Source: Gammaproteobacteria bacterium (GTDB lineage: Bacteria > Pseudomonadota > Gammaproteobacteria > Chromatiales > Chromatiaceae). Taken from it: a stretch of DNA of 5,681 nt. Shown here one piece after another: positions 1-5,541 of the stretch. How positions within the stretch are numbered: position 1 is the stretch's first letter; every line of letters starts with the position of its first letter. The notes under the pieces were generated by a model. It had not been told where the DNA came from and made no database searches. It worked only from the letters and a program-made list of their open reading frames with translations. Location: assembly GCA_015767355.1 (NCBI GenBank), contig JADWMH010000073.1, positions 1 to 5,681 of the forward strand, in the 5' to 3' direction. The translations under genes and the position numbers were made by a program.

Positions 1-476
1 AGCGTATCGATACCAACACGCGTGATGACTGCTTCAATTTGGCGCACGACAACCTCTTCGGTAATTCCCTGCTCACGCTCCTCCAGGGTTTCACCAATAC
101 AAAGCACCGGAATGAGTCCTGCATTGAACGCAGCTTCAAATTTTTCGGCAACGGCCTCATCATCTTCATGATGATAGGAGCGGCGCTCGGAATGCCCGAC
201 CAACACATATTTACAAGCGAAATCATTCAGCATGAAGGCAGAGATTTCGCCGGTATAGGCGCCGGATTCATGTACGGAGAGATCCTCACCGCCCCATGTC
301 ACTGCAGAATCTTTTAGCAAGTCCTGAACCAGCGGAATATAGATAGCGGGCGCGCATACAGCGACTTCCGCTTTAGCAACATCGCCCATACCCGCCTTCA
401 CACCATTGAGCAGTGCTGTGACGCTCTCTTGCGAGCCATTCATTTTCCAGTTACCGGCAATCAGGGGTTGGCGCAT
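1..476 (-). CDS. tpiA: Triosephosphate isomerase, N-terminal part (cut by window edge)
   Basis: Interconverts dihydroxyacetone phosphate and glyceraldehyde 3-phosphate in glycolysis and gluconeogenesis (cytosolic TIM barrel). About 158 codons are present, of roughly 250 usual for the family; the reading frame runs off the low-coordinate end, so the C-terminal third, including the catalytic glutamate of loop 6, is outside the window. Visible signatures are AGNWKMN at residues 7-13 with substrate-binding Asn9 and catalytic Lys11, WGGEDLS near 61-67, and VGHSERR at 93-99 with the electrophilic His95. The ATG at 474-476 gives the standard MRQPLIAGNWKMN start, and GGAG sits 6 nt upstream. The gene begins about 53 nt after tRNA-Leu on the same strand, and I see no clear terminator or separate promoter between them, so read-through from the tRNA promoter is possible (inference). 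Identity is very secure. Confidence 0.97.
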   Translation of the reverse strand, partial: MRQPLIAGNWKMNGSQESVTALLNGVKAGMGDVAKAEVAVCAPAIYIPLVQDLLKDSAVTWGGEDLSVHESGAYTGEISAFMLNDFACKYVLVGHSERRSYHHEDDEAVAEKFEAAFNAGLIPVLCIGETLEEREQGITEEVVVRQIEAVITRVGIDT

Positions 477-529
477 ATTGTTCTCCACTGCGAGAAATCT
501 GTTTAATCGTCTGTTTCAATCAAAAATTC

Positions 530-617
530 TGGTGCCCGGGGCCGGACTTGAACCGGCACGGCCGCAATGGCCGGCGGATTTTAAGTCCGCTGCGTCTACC
601 AATTCCGCCACCCGGGC
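530..617 (-). tRNA. tRNA-Leu (anticodon UAA)
   Basis: The minus strand folds as a class II (long variable arm) tRNA. The acceptor stem GCCCGGG (617-611) pairs with CCCGGGC (540-534), the D-arm contains GGTAGACGC, the anticodon stem GCGGA/TCCGC encloses the loop CTTAAAA with anticodon TAA, a GC-rich variable hairpin follows, and the T-arm is GCCGG-TTCAAGT-CCGGC. The discriminator is A, as leucine tRNAs require, and CCA is encoded at 530-532. It is the last tRNA of the Gly-Cys-Leu cluster and reads UUA and UUG codons. Confidence 0.97.
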
Positions 618-639
618 AGGCTTTATGGTTCATATAATA

Positions 640-713
640 TGGAGGCTGAGAGCGGAATCGAACCGCTGTCCACGGCTTTGCAGGCCGCTGCATAACCACT
701 CTGCCACCCAGCC
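640..713 (-). tRNA. tRNA-Cys (anticodon GCA)
   Basis: A 74-nt cloverleaf on the minus strand. The acceptor GGCTGGG pairs with CTCAGCC with one G-U pair. The anticodon stem GCGGC/GCCGT (ending in a G-U pair) holds the loop CTGCAAA, giving anticodon GCA. The T-loop is TTCGATT. The discriminator base is U (plus-strand A at 643), the hallmark recognised by cysteinyl-tRNA synthetase, followed by encoded CCA. It lies 22 nt before tRNA-Leu in transcription order, consistent with processing from one precursor. Confidence 0.97.
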
Positions 714-736
714 AAAGGTGTGTGCTTCGCAAAGCA

Positions 737-925
737 AAACCCCGCAACTAAGGCAACTTACAAAAATTAATTCGCCAGCCTTGCTTGTTTACGACTCCGT
801 CTTCTGCGTTGTTCCAAGAGTTACATACAATCAAGCATGCGCCCCTTGTAACGCCTTGAATACGAAGCCCTATCCGACGCAATCCTGGCAAATTAATTTC
901 TTCCAGTTGCCTAAATTCGGGGTTT
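737..925. repeat. 189-bp imperfect palindromic element between tRNA-Gly and tRNA-Cys
   Basis: The best arms are 752-778 and 885-911, which are inverted copies matching at 22 of 27 positions. The match extends outward to AAACCCCG at 737-744 paired with 918-925, and inward, with small gaps, to GTTACA (820-825) paired with TGTAAC (847-852). Most of the element can therefore fold on itself around a short central loop. No open reading frame of credible type is present. This architecture resembles a MITE-like or other small palindromic intergenic repeat; no target-site duplication was evident. It lies inside the presumed primary tRNA transcript, so it would be transcribed as a long hairpin. Confidence 0.6.
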
Positions 926-933
926 CTATAATC

Positions 934-1009
934 TGGAGCGGGAAACGAGATTCGAACTCGCGACCCCAACCTTGGCAAGGTTGTGCTCTACCAGCTGAGC
1001 TATTCCCGC
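934..1009 (-). tRNA. tRNA-Gly (anticodon GCC)
   Basis: A 76-nt canonical class I tRNA on the minus strand. The acceptor GCGGGAA (1009-1003) pairs with TTCCCGC, the D-arm includes AGCTCAGCTGGTAGAGC, the anticodon stem CAACC/GGTTG holds the loop TTGCCAA with anticodon GCC, the T-loop is TTCGAAT, the discriminator is U, and CCA is encoded. It is the first gene of the cluster, starting 12 nt after the -10 box of the promoter at 1022-1049. A 220-bp spacer, far longer than the next one, separates it from tRNA-Cys. Confidence 0.97.
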
Positions 1010-1021
1010 TGAAGGGTGCAG

Positions 1022-1049
1022 ATTTTACGTTTTCAGGCGTTATTGTCAA
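1022..1049 (-). promoter_or_regulatory. Sigma70-type promoter for the tRNA cluster
   Basis: On the minus strand a perfect -35 box TTGACA (1049-1044) is followed after 16 nt by TAAAAT (1027-1022). The sequence between the -10 box and the tRNA-Gly 5' end begins CTGCACCC, a GC-rich discriminator like those of stringently controlled stable-RNA promoters (established pattern; regulation here is inference). The predicted start is only a few bases upstream of mature tRNA-Gly. Confidence 0.75.
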
Positions 1050-1142
1050 GCATGTTTTTTCACATCGCTTGATATTCCCGATAATTGATCTCACTTCTCA
1101 ATCAATCCGTGCATTTCTAATGTCTGTACAGATCAATGCCCC

Positions 1143-1226
1143 GTAGGATGTGCTGAGTAAAACGAAGCGCATCGATTTGGCGCAGATGTAGATACTGATG
1201 CGCCTCGTGCTTCGACTCATCCTATG
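1143..1226. repeat. Imperfect inverted repeat (TAGGATG...CATCCTA type)
   Basis: The left arm, starting GTAGGATGTGCTGAG and ending GAAGCGCATC, is mirrored by a right arm containing GATGCGCCTCGTGCTTCG and ending ACTCATCCTA. The arms pair with a few mismatches and gaps around a loop of about 20 nt. The form matches a hairpin-like dispersed repeat that I recall being common between genes in gammaproteobacteria. It contains no gene. Confidence 0.55.
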
Positions 1227-1231
1227 CAGAT

Positions 1232-1273
1232 CGTAGGGTGGATGCGGCAAAAAGACGCCTTATCCCCCCTACG
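1232..1273. repeat. Short inverted repeat (CGTAGGG...CCCTACG type)
   Basis: CGTAGGGTGGATGCGGC at the left pairs imperfectly with GACGCCTTATCCCCCCTACG at the right around an A-rich loop, making a compact stem-loop. It lies 5 bp from the preceding repeat and shares the TAGG start, so the pair may be one composite element. A terminator role is unlikely in the plus direction, because only TTTT follows and no plus-strand gene lies upstream. Confidence 0.5.
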
Positions 1274-1334
1274 GTTTTCTAACCGGAATGCTTGCACGGG
1301 CTTATTCAGAAGTTACAAAAAACAGACGAAACCC

Positions 1335-1363
1335 TTGACAAACCTATGATCCTGAACTATTGT
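1335..1363 (+). promoter_or_regulatory. Sigma70-type promoter of the DsrC-like gene
   Basis: A consensus -35 TTGACA at 1335-1340 is separated by the optimal 17 nt from TATTGT at 1358-1363. The predicted start is near 1370, giving a leader of about 67 nt before the ATG at 1437. The start falls within the perfect dyad at 1367-1393. Confidence 0.7.
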
Positions 1364-1366
1364 CGA

Positions 1367-1393
1367 AATAACCAAGTATTTTACTTGGTTATT
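1367..1393. promoter_or_regulatory. Perfect 12-bp dyad at the predicted transcription start
   Basis: AATAACCAAGTA (1367-1378) and its exact reverse complement (1382-1393) are separated by TTT. The position, 3 bp after the -10 box, suits either an operator for a dimeric repressor or a 5'-end hairpin that stabilises the mRNA. The CCAAG/CTTGG core with A/T flanks does not match a regulator I can name with confidence. Confidence 0.55.
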
Positions 1394-1426
1394 AATAACT
1401 ATCACTAATTAGAACTTACCACCATT

Positions 1427-1430
1427 GGAG
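1427..1430 (+). promoter_or_regulatory. Ribosome binding site fixing the ATG at 1437
   Basis: GGAG is spaced 6 nt (AAACCC) before ATG. It overlaps the codons of the alternative in-frame TTG at 1425, which excludes that upstream start in practice. Confidence 0.7.
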
Positions 1431-1436
1431 AAACCC

Positions 1437-1787
1437 ATGAATTACGATAACCTACAAAACGTGACAGGTCTTACCCTGGAACCCAGCGACGAGCCGCGAT
1501 CAATCACACACGATCACATCAGCCAAAAAGCTCAACAGGCCGGCATGGAACTTTCACCGGAGCACTGGGGTGTCATCGACTTCGTACTGGACGTCTATGA
1601 CAATTGTGAGGAGTGTCGCAGCGCCCGCAAAATGATGGCGCTAATGGACACAGAGTTTGGAGATGAAGGCGGCAAAAAGTACCTCTACGGCCTCTTTCCC
1701 AACGGCCCGGTCACCCAGATTCATGATCTAACCGGCATGAAAGCCATGAGCAGTCAGCAGGATCTTGGCTTTGGTACCAGTTTTTGA
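1437..1787 (+). CDS. DsrC/TusE-family sulfur-relay-like protein lacking the C-terminal cysteines
   Basis: A small soluble protein of 116 aa. The core from EHWGVIDFVLDVYD (residues 42-55) to KKYLYGLFPNGP (80-91) is the DsrC/TusE fold signature (HWEVI..., KYLYELFPxGP). In DsrC the C-terminal arm carries two redox cysteines that bind sulfur for DsrAB or pass it along, and TusE keeps the last one. Here the equivalent positions appear to be His96 and about Gln107, and the tail ends GFGTSF, so direct persulfide transfer through the arm is not expected. Instead there is a CxxC at Cys57 and Cys60 in the helical region. Family members without the cysteines have been proposed as regulatory (RspA-type); that role here is inference. 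The ATG at 1437 is preferred over a TTG at 1425, because GGAG at 1427-1430 lies 6 nt before it. It is a lone gene with its own promoter; no dsr or tus neighbour is visible. Confidence 0.8.
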   Translation: MNYDNLQNVTGLTLEPSDEPRSITHDHISQKAQQAGMELSPEHWGVIDFVLDVYDNCEECRSARKMMALMDTEFGDEGGKKYLYGLFPNGPVTQIHDLTGMKAMSSQQDLGFGTSF

Positions 1788-1804
1788 GCTATATCCGGTT
1801 TAAG

Positions 1805-1992
1805 GATGCACACAGATATTTAAGAGATCTCTTTAGAACTACTTGCAAAACTCTTAAATAGCGAACTTTGTCATCTCGAACGAATGTGAGAGATCTTATT
1901 TATCAATGAGTTAAGATTTCTCCTTTCAGTCGAAATGACAACTTATTGGAATTTGGAAGAGCCTCTTTAATCTGTGTTTATCTGTGTGCATC
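1805..1992. repeat. Inverted-repeat element with TCTGTG ends, about 188 bp
   Basis: A 14-bp perfect inverted repeat, GATGCACACAGATA at 1805-1818 and its complement at 1979-1992, bounds the stretch. The right end is part of a 10-bp tandem array (TCTGTGTTTA, TCTGTGTGCA, TCTGTGGAAA; 1971-2000). At the left a second perfect 10-bp inverted repeat (1817-1826 and 1851-1860) and the palindrome AAGAGATCTCTT (1822-1833) add further structure. There is no coding potential. TCTGTG arrays of this kind occur between genes in many bacteria as I recall, and their function is unknown to me. Confidence 0.55.
1869..1940. repeat. Hairpin repeat with TGTCAT...ATGACA ends, nested inside the larger element
   Basis: TGTCATCTCGAACGAATG at the left is mirrored by CAGTCGAAATGACA at the right, and between them GAGAGATCTTA pairs with TAAGATTTCTC. 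The whole 72 bp folds into one long imperfect stem. It is the familiar TGTCATCTCGA-type intergenic repeat and sits inside the TCTGTG-bounded element, which suggests successive insertions (inference). Confidence 0.6.
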
Positions 1993-2040
1993 TGTGGAAA
2001 AAAACAGGGTGCAATAGGCGGATAACGTAACTGGAAGGTT

Positions 2041-2070
2041 TTGTCATTGCGAGGAACGAAGCAATGACAA
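2041..2070. repeat. TTGTCATTGC inverted repeat
   Basis: Perfect 10-bp arms, TTGTCATTGC (2041-2050) and GCAATGACAA (2061-2070), flank a 10-nt loop GAGGAACGAA. It sits 15 bp beyond the stop codon of yheT. Transcripts of yheT would end in this hairpin, but no U-tract follows on that strand, so I call it a repeat rather than a terminator. A degraded relative (CATTGCGAACGAAGC) appears near 5611-5625. Confidence 0.6.
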
Positions 2071-2085
2071 GACTTCATGAATCAA

Positions 2086-3024
2086 TCAGCTTTGCAAAAA
2101 GCGGATAATTCGTGGCTCCAGCCAACGCTGCGGCAACACTCTTCCACCGATAAAACCAACGTGACCGCCATGTTTTGAGAGTTCCAGCGTCACATGCGGC
2201 GACAGCTCTTCATTACGGGGTATGCTCTCTTCAAACATAAAGGGATCGTCCTGCGCATGCAGGATCAATGTCTCGCATTGAATGTTTTTCAAATATTGGC
2301 GTGAGCTCGACTGCCGGTAGTAGTCATCCGCGCTGCTGAATCCATGCAGAGGAGCCGTGATCCTGTCATCAAAGCTGTAAAAATCACGCAGCGTATCGAC
2401 ATCAACCGGCAATGGAGATGCGCGTCGCCTGAACTTGCGGCGATAATTACGGCGCAGCCTCTCCAGCAGATGACTTTGATAGAGCCGCGAAAAACCAGTC
2501 GATAACTTGCGCGCCGCGTCGCCAAGTTGAAATGGAACAGAAACTGCAACAGCACGCTGCAGAGGTGGCTTCCCACCCTCTTCACCCAGCCATTTCAACA
2601 ATGCATTTGCTCCCAACGAGTAGCCGATCATGGCAAAAACAGGCTTGCCGGTCACACTCTCTGCATGCCGCACCACTGCGGCAAGGTCGCCCGTTTCACC
2701 GGAGTGATAGGAGCGATCGAGACGATTGGGTTCGCCGCTGCAGCCGCGCAGATGCATAAACAGACCGTGAAAACCATGCTTCTGCAATGCCTGCATCATT
2801 GCGCCCGCATAGTGAGAATCGATCGATCCTTCGAGACCATGCACCACCACCACGAGCGGGCCATCACCATCAAGCCAGCGAAGATCCAGAAAGTCGCCAT
2901 CATCCAGCTCCAGCCGTTCGCTGCGGCCATGAATTCGCTTTCTGCCGAACAAGACGGGCCACAGGGTCTGCAGGTGCGGGTTTACCAACCACCAGAGGGG
3001 TTTGAATGCTGACGGGATAATCAA
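2086..3024 (-). CDS. yheT: YheT-family alpha/beta hydrolase
   Basis: A predicted cytosolic serine hydrolase/esterase of the AB-hydrolase-4 (YheT) family; substrate not established. With the chosen start it is 312 aa. Family landmarks in order are NPHLQTLWP (15-23), VVHGLEGS (60-67) with the oxyanion region, HLRGCSGEPNR (91-101), YHSGET (106-111), the nucleophile elbow GYSLG (134-138, Ser136), HAQDDPF (256-262, acid Asp260) and HGGHVGFIGG (285-294, His288 the likely catalytic base), so the triad is intact. No signal peptide is seen. No ATG exists near the N-terminus. A TTG at 3069 would add 15 residues inside mtgA, while the TTG at 3022-3024, 7 nt past the mtgA stop with GAG 6 nt upstream, gives a family-like start just ahead of the HLQT motif and is preferred. 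It is probably translated with mtgA from one mRNA. Confidence 0.92.
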   Translation of the reverse strand: MIIPSAFKPLWWLVNPHLQTLWPVLFGRKRIHGRSERLELDDGDFLDLRWLDGDGPLVVVVHGLEGSIDSHYAGAMMQALQKHGFHGLFMHLRGCSGEPNRLDRSYHSGETGDLAAVVRHAESVTGKPVFAMIGYSLGANALLKWLGEEGGKPPLQRAVAVSVPFQLGDAARKLSTGFSRLYQSHLLERLRRNYRRKFRRRASPLPVDVDTLRDFYSFDDRITAPLHGFSSADDYYRQSSSRQYLKNIQCETLILHAQDDPFMFEESIPRNEELSPHVTLELSKHGGHVGFIGGRVLPQRWLEPRIIRFLQS

Positions 3025-3031
3025 TAAAATC

Positions 3032-3757
3032 TCATTTTTGCAGCTTATCAAGATACTTGATGCCGCCAAGCTGCTTCATCTGCTTCAGGATCCAGCGCTG
3101 CTGCCTGCGCACCTTTTTGCTCGGTTTTGAGACCTTGTAAATCACTGGATTCGGCAGCACAGCTGCAAGCAGCGCACATTGGTTGCGGGTCATTTTGCGC
3201 GGATCCCTGTGGAAAAATTTCCGCCCGGCCGCATTGAGCCCATAGACGCCATCGCCAAACTGCGCGATATTCAGGTAGACCTCCAGGATGCGCTGTTTTG
3301 GCCACATCCCCTCGATCAGCAGGGTGATGCCCGCCTCCACTGCCTTGCGCACATAGCTCCTGCCTCCCCACAGAAAAAGATTCTTCGCCACCTGCTGACT
3401 GATGGTGCTGGCGCCTCTTGCGCCATTCTGTTCGATGGCGCGCTGCAGCTCCTTCAGGTCCAGACCCCAGTGATCAGGAAAGCGCTGATCCTCCGCCGCA
3501 ATCACCGCAAGAGCCGCGTTTTTCGGCATATCCTCCCAATCCAGCCACCAGTATCTCACCTCCCGGTGATGCTGCGGATCCTGCCAGGCGGCATAGCTCT
3601 GCTGCAGCATGAATGATGAGGTCGGAATAGGAACCCAGCGAAACACCAGGATCAGCAGCAGCAACAATGCAATCAGCAGCAGAAAACCCTTCAGCAACCA
3701 GCCAAGGATTGCTTTTACGGGGCCTTTACGGCGGGAGCTGCGTCGTCGTTTTGCCAT
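3032..3757 (-). CDS. mtgA: Monofunctional biosynthetic peptidoglycan glycosyltransferase
   Basis: Polymerises lipid II into glycan strands at the periplasmic face of the inner membrane (GT51 family, no transpeptidase domain). From the ATG at 3755-3757 it is 241 aa, almost exactly the usual MtgA length. A basic N-terminus (KRRRSSRRKG, residues 3-12) precedes one strongly hydrophobic membrane anchor at about 18-40. Motif 1, AAEDQRFPDHWGLD (87-100), carries the catalytic Glu89. Motif 2 is RGASTISQQVAKNLFL (114-129), and motif 3 runs from RKAVEA (137) to RILEVYLN (156-163) with the second conserved Glu159. A TTG at 3793 in the same frame would add 12 residues; the ATG is preferred because the basic-then-hydrophobic pattern starts there. 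No good Shine-Dalgarno is seen before either start. yheT follows 7 nt after the stop. Confidence 0.95.
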   Translation of the reverse strand: MAKRRRSSRRKGPVKAILGWLLKGFLLLIALLLLLILVFRWVPIPTSSFMLQQSYAAWQDPQHHREVRYWWLDWEDMPKNAALAVIAAEDQRFPDHWGLDLKELQRAIEQNGARGASTISQQVAKNLFLWGGRSYVRKAVEAGITLLIEGMWPKQRILEVYLNIAQFGDGVYGLNAAGRKFFHRDPRKMTRNQCALLAAVLPNPVIYKVSKPSKKVRRQQRWILKQMKQLGGIKYLDKLQK

Positions 3758-3799
3758 GTCGGGTGTCAGGAGATAGCTTATTACTGCAGACAAGAATCA

Positions 3800-3958
3800 A
3801 CCACGAAGAACACGAAGAGCACGAAGAGCACGAAGGATTTATTGTTTCTCTTCGCAATTTCTCAATATCTCCACACATTGCTCGGGCCTATGACTGTGGT
3901 CCTGCATAGAGCTATTGAGGGCATTACTTCTCTTCGTGCTCTCCGTGTTCTTCGTGGT
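3800..3958. repeat. 159-bp element with CACGAAGA terminal inverted repeats
   Basis: The left end (3800-3826) and right end (3932-3958) are inverted copies matching at 26 of 27 positions. The left end continues as a 9-bp tandem array (CCACGAAGA, ACACGAAGA, GCACGAAGA, GCACGAAGG; 3801-3836). The 95-bp interior (about 3837-3931) shows no gene. CACGAAGA arrays are, as I recall, spread between genes in diverse bacterial genomes. The element fills nearly all the space between lysS and mtgA, so any promoter for mtgA must lie in it or in the 42 bp after it. I find no convincing one. Confidence 0.65.
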
Positions 3959-3978
3959 GAAATTTAAAAAATCAGCAA

Positions 3979-5481
3979 CTATTCAGCGCGCATGTGCGGG
4001 AACAGCAGCACGTCCCTGATCGATGGCGCATCAGCCAGCAGCATCACCAGGCGATCGATGCCGATGCCCTCGCCTGCCGTCGGCGGCATGCCGTATTCCA
4101 GCGCACGGATGTAGTCTGCATCGTAGTGCATCGCCTCGTCATCACCCGCATCCTTCTCTTCAACCTGCTTGCGAAACCGCTCCGCCTGATCCTCCGCATC
4201 GTTGAGCTCGGAGAAGCCGTTGGCAATCTCGCGGCCGCCGACAAAAAATTCAAAACGATCGGTAACGAAGGGATCCGCATCGCTGCGGCGCGCCAGCGGG
4301 GAGACTTCGGTCGGATAGGCGGTGATAAAGGTCGGATTCATGAGACGATGCTCTACCGTCTTCTCGAAGATTTCGATCTGCACCTTGCCGAGGCCATAAC
4401 TCTCCTTGAGTGGAATGCCAAGCCCCTCTGCAACGGCACGCGCCTTGTCGATATCATCCAGCTGCTCAGCGCTTACATCCGCATTGAAGTGCAGGATCGA
4501 CTCCCTGATCGTCATGCGCGCAAACGGGGAACCGAAATCATACTCTTCCCCCTGATAAGTGACCGTGGAACTTCCCAACACCCCCTCAGTCAGATGACGC
4601 AGCATATCCTCGGTGAGATCCATCAAGTCATTGTAATCCGCGTAGGCCTGATAGAACTCCAGCATGGTGAACTCAGGATTATGGCGCGTGGAGAGTCCTT
4701 CGTTGCGGAAGTTGCGGTTAATTTCGTAGACACGTTCGAACCCGCCAACGACCAGGCGTTTCAGGTAGAGCTCCGGTGCGATGCGCAAAAACAACTCCAT
4801 ATCCAGCGCATTATGGAAGGTCGAGAACGGGCGCGCCGCAGCGCCGCCGGGAACGGCCTGCATCATCGGCGTCTCCACCTCCATGTAGCCATGGCCGTCA
4901 AGGTAGTTGCGCAAAAATTGCACCACGCGGGTACGCAAACGAAAAGTATCACGCGAAGCTTCGTTCATGATCAGGTCGATGTAGCGCATGCGGTAGCGCT
5001 GCTCCTGGTCTGTCAGGCCATGAAACTTTTCGGGCAGCGGGCGCAGCGATTTTGTCAGCAGCGTGACCGTGTCGCAGCGCACAGAGAGCTCGCCCCTGTT
5101 GGTTTTTGTCAGCACCCCTTCGGCACCGATAATATCCCCGACGTCCCACTCCTTTTTGAATGCCAGATAGTTCTCTTCACCGATGTTGTCACGCGCGACA
5201 TAGAGTTGCATGCGCCCGCTCATATCCTGCAGATTGGCAAAACTCGCCTTGCCCATGATGCGGCGGCTCATGATGCGGCCGGCGATTTTGACGCGCAGCC
5301 CCAGCAACTCAAGCTCCTCCTTGCTTTTTTCACCATATTCGACGCGCAGCTCGCCATTGACGACATTGCGGCGGAAATCGTTCGGAAATGGATTCCCCGC
5401 TTCCCGCATTGCAGTCAGGGTTTCACGTCGCTGGGCAATCAGCTTGTTTTCGTCTTGCGGGTGATCAGTCGAGTCGGTCAT
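3979..5481 (-). CDS. lysS: Lysyl-tRNA synthetase, class II
   Basis: Charges tRNA-Lys with lysine using ATP in the cytosol. It is 500 aa from the ATG at 5479-5481, matching the roughly 500-aa bacterial enzymes. The N-terminal anticodon-binding OB fold spans about 62-145 (VKIAGRIMSRRIMGKASF at 64-81). The class II catalytic core follows: motif 1 around FLRNYLDGHGYMEVETPMM (189-207, proline at 205), motif 2 from FERVYEINRNFRNEG (248-262) to RHNPEFTMLEFYQAY (266-280), and motif 3 GEGIGIDRLVMLL (470-482) with the ATP-binding arginine at 477. The end, RDVLLFPHMRAE, is typical. A TTG at 5499 would add six residues without homology support. No strong Shine-Dalgarno is visible. In many gammaproteobacteria lysS follows prfB; here a promoter and repeat lie directly upstream, so it appears to be transcribed on its own. 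The long open frame on the opposite strand is only its shadow. Confidence 0.98.
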   Translation of the reverse strand: MTDSTDHPQDENKLIAQRRETLTAMREAGNPFPNDFRRNVVNGELRVEYGEKSKEELELLGLRVKIAGRIMSRRIMGKASFANLQDMSGRMQLYVARDNIGEENYLAFKKEWDVGDIIGAEGVLTKTNRGELSVRCDTVTLLTKSLRPLPEKFHGLTDQEQRYRMRYIDLIMNEASRDTFRLRTRVVQFLRNYLDGHGYMEVETPMMQAVPGGAAARPFSTFHNALDMELFLRIAPELYLKRLVVGGFERVYEINRNFRNEGLSTRHNPEFTMLEFYQAYADYNDLMDLTEDMLRHLTEGVLGSSTVTYQGEEYDFGSPFARMTIRESILHFNADVSAEQLDDIDKARAVAEGLGIPLKESYGLGKVQIEIFEKTVEHRLMNPTFITAYPTEVSPLARRSDADPFVTDRFEFFVGGREIANGFSELNDAEDQAERFRKQVEEKDAGDDEAMHYDADYIRALEYGMPPTAGEGIGIDRLVMLLADAPSIRDVLLFPHMRAE

Positions 5482-5522
5482 GATGGTGATAGCTATCAAA
5501 GTAGTTGATCAAGAATCGGGGG

Positions 5523-5531
5523 ATTATAGCA
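5523..5531 (-). promoter_or_regulatory. Extended -10 promoter for lysS
   Basis: On the minus strand TGCTATAAT gives a consensus -10 box (5528-5523) with the TGn extension (5531-5529). At 17-nt spacing the -35 hexamer would be CCTAAA, a poor match, as is typical of extended -10 promoters. The predicted start lies about 35 nt before the lysS ATG. Confidence 0.6.
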
Positions 5532-5541
5532 GGTAGGTTTT

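Noticed and set aside
406..1146. A 246-codon plus-strand open frame across the tRNA cluster
   Set aside because: It runs through three tRNA genes on the opposite strand and the tpiA start, with no ribosome binding site or familiar domain; peptides such as GAGLEPARPQW are translated antisense tRNA.
1367..1393. IscR type 2 binding site
   Set aside because: The CC and GG positions are about 2 bp too far apart for the consensus as I know it, and no iron-sulfur genes are adjacent.
2041..2070. Rho-independent terminator after yheT
   Set aside because: The stem is perfect but not especially GC-rich, and no T-run follows it on either strand; the sequence fits a dispersed repeat better.
2527..3012. 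Plus-strand open frames of 75-161 codons opposite yheT
   Set aside because: They are antisense to an intact YheT with its catalytic triad, and lack recognisable domains or ribosome binding sites.
3801..3836. Possible CRISPR-like array
   Set aside because: The units are directly adjacent 9-bp copies without spacers and no cas gene is present.
3667..3909. A short plus-strand frame with a HEEHEEHEEHEG peptide repeat
   Set aside because: The peptide is the translation of the 9-bp CACGAAGA array within an intergenic repeat and overlaps mtgA antisense; no start signal supports it.
3994..5508. A 504-codon open frame on the plus strand opposite lysS
   Set aside because: It is exactly antisense to a complete LysRS with all class II motifs. 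The predicted protein has no recognisable domain, so it is a shadow of codon bias.
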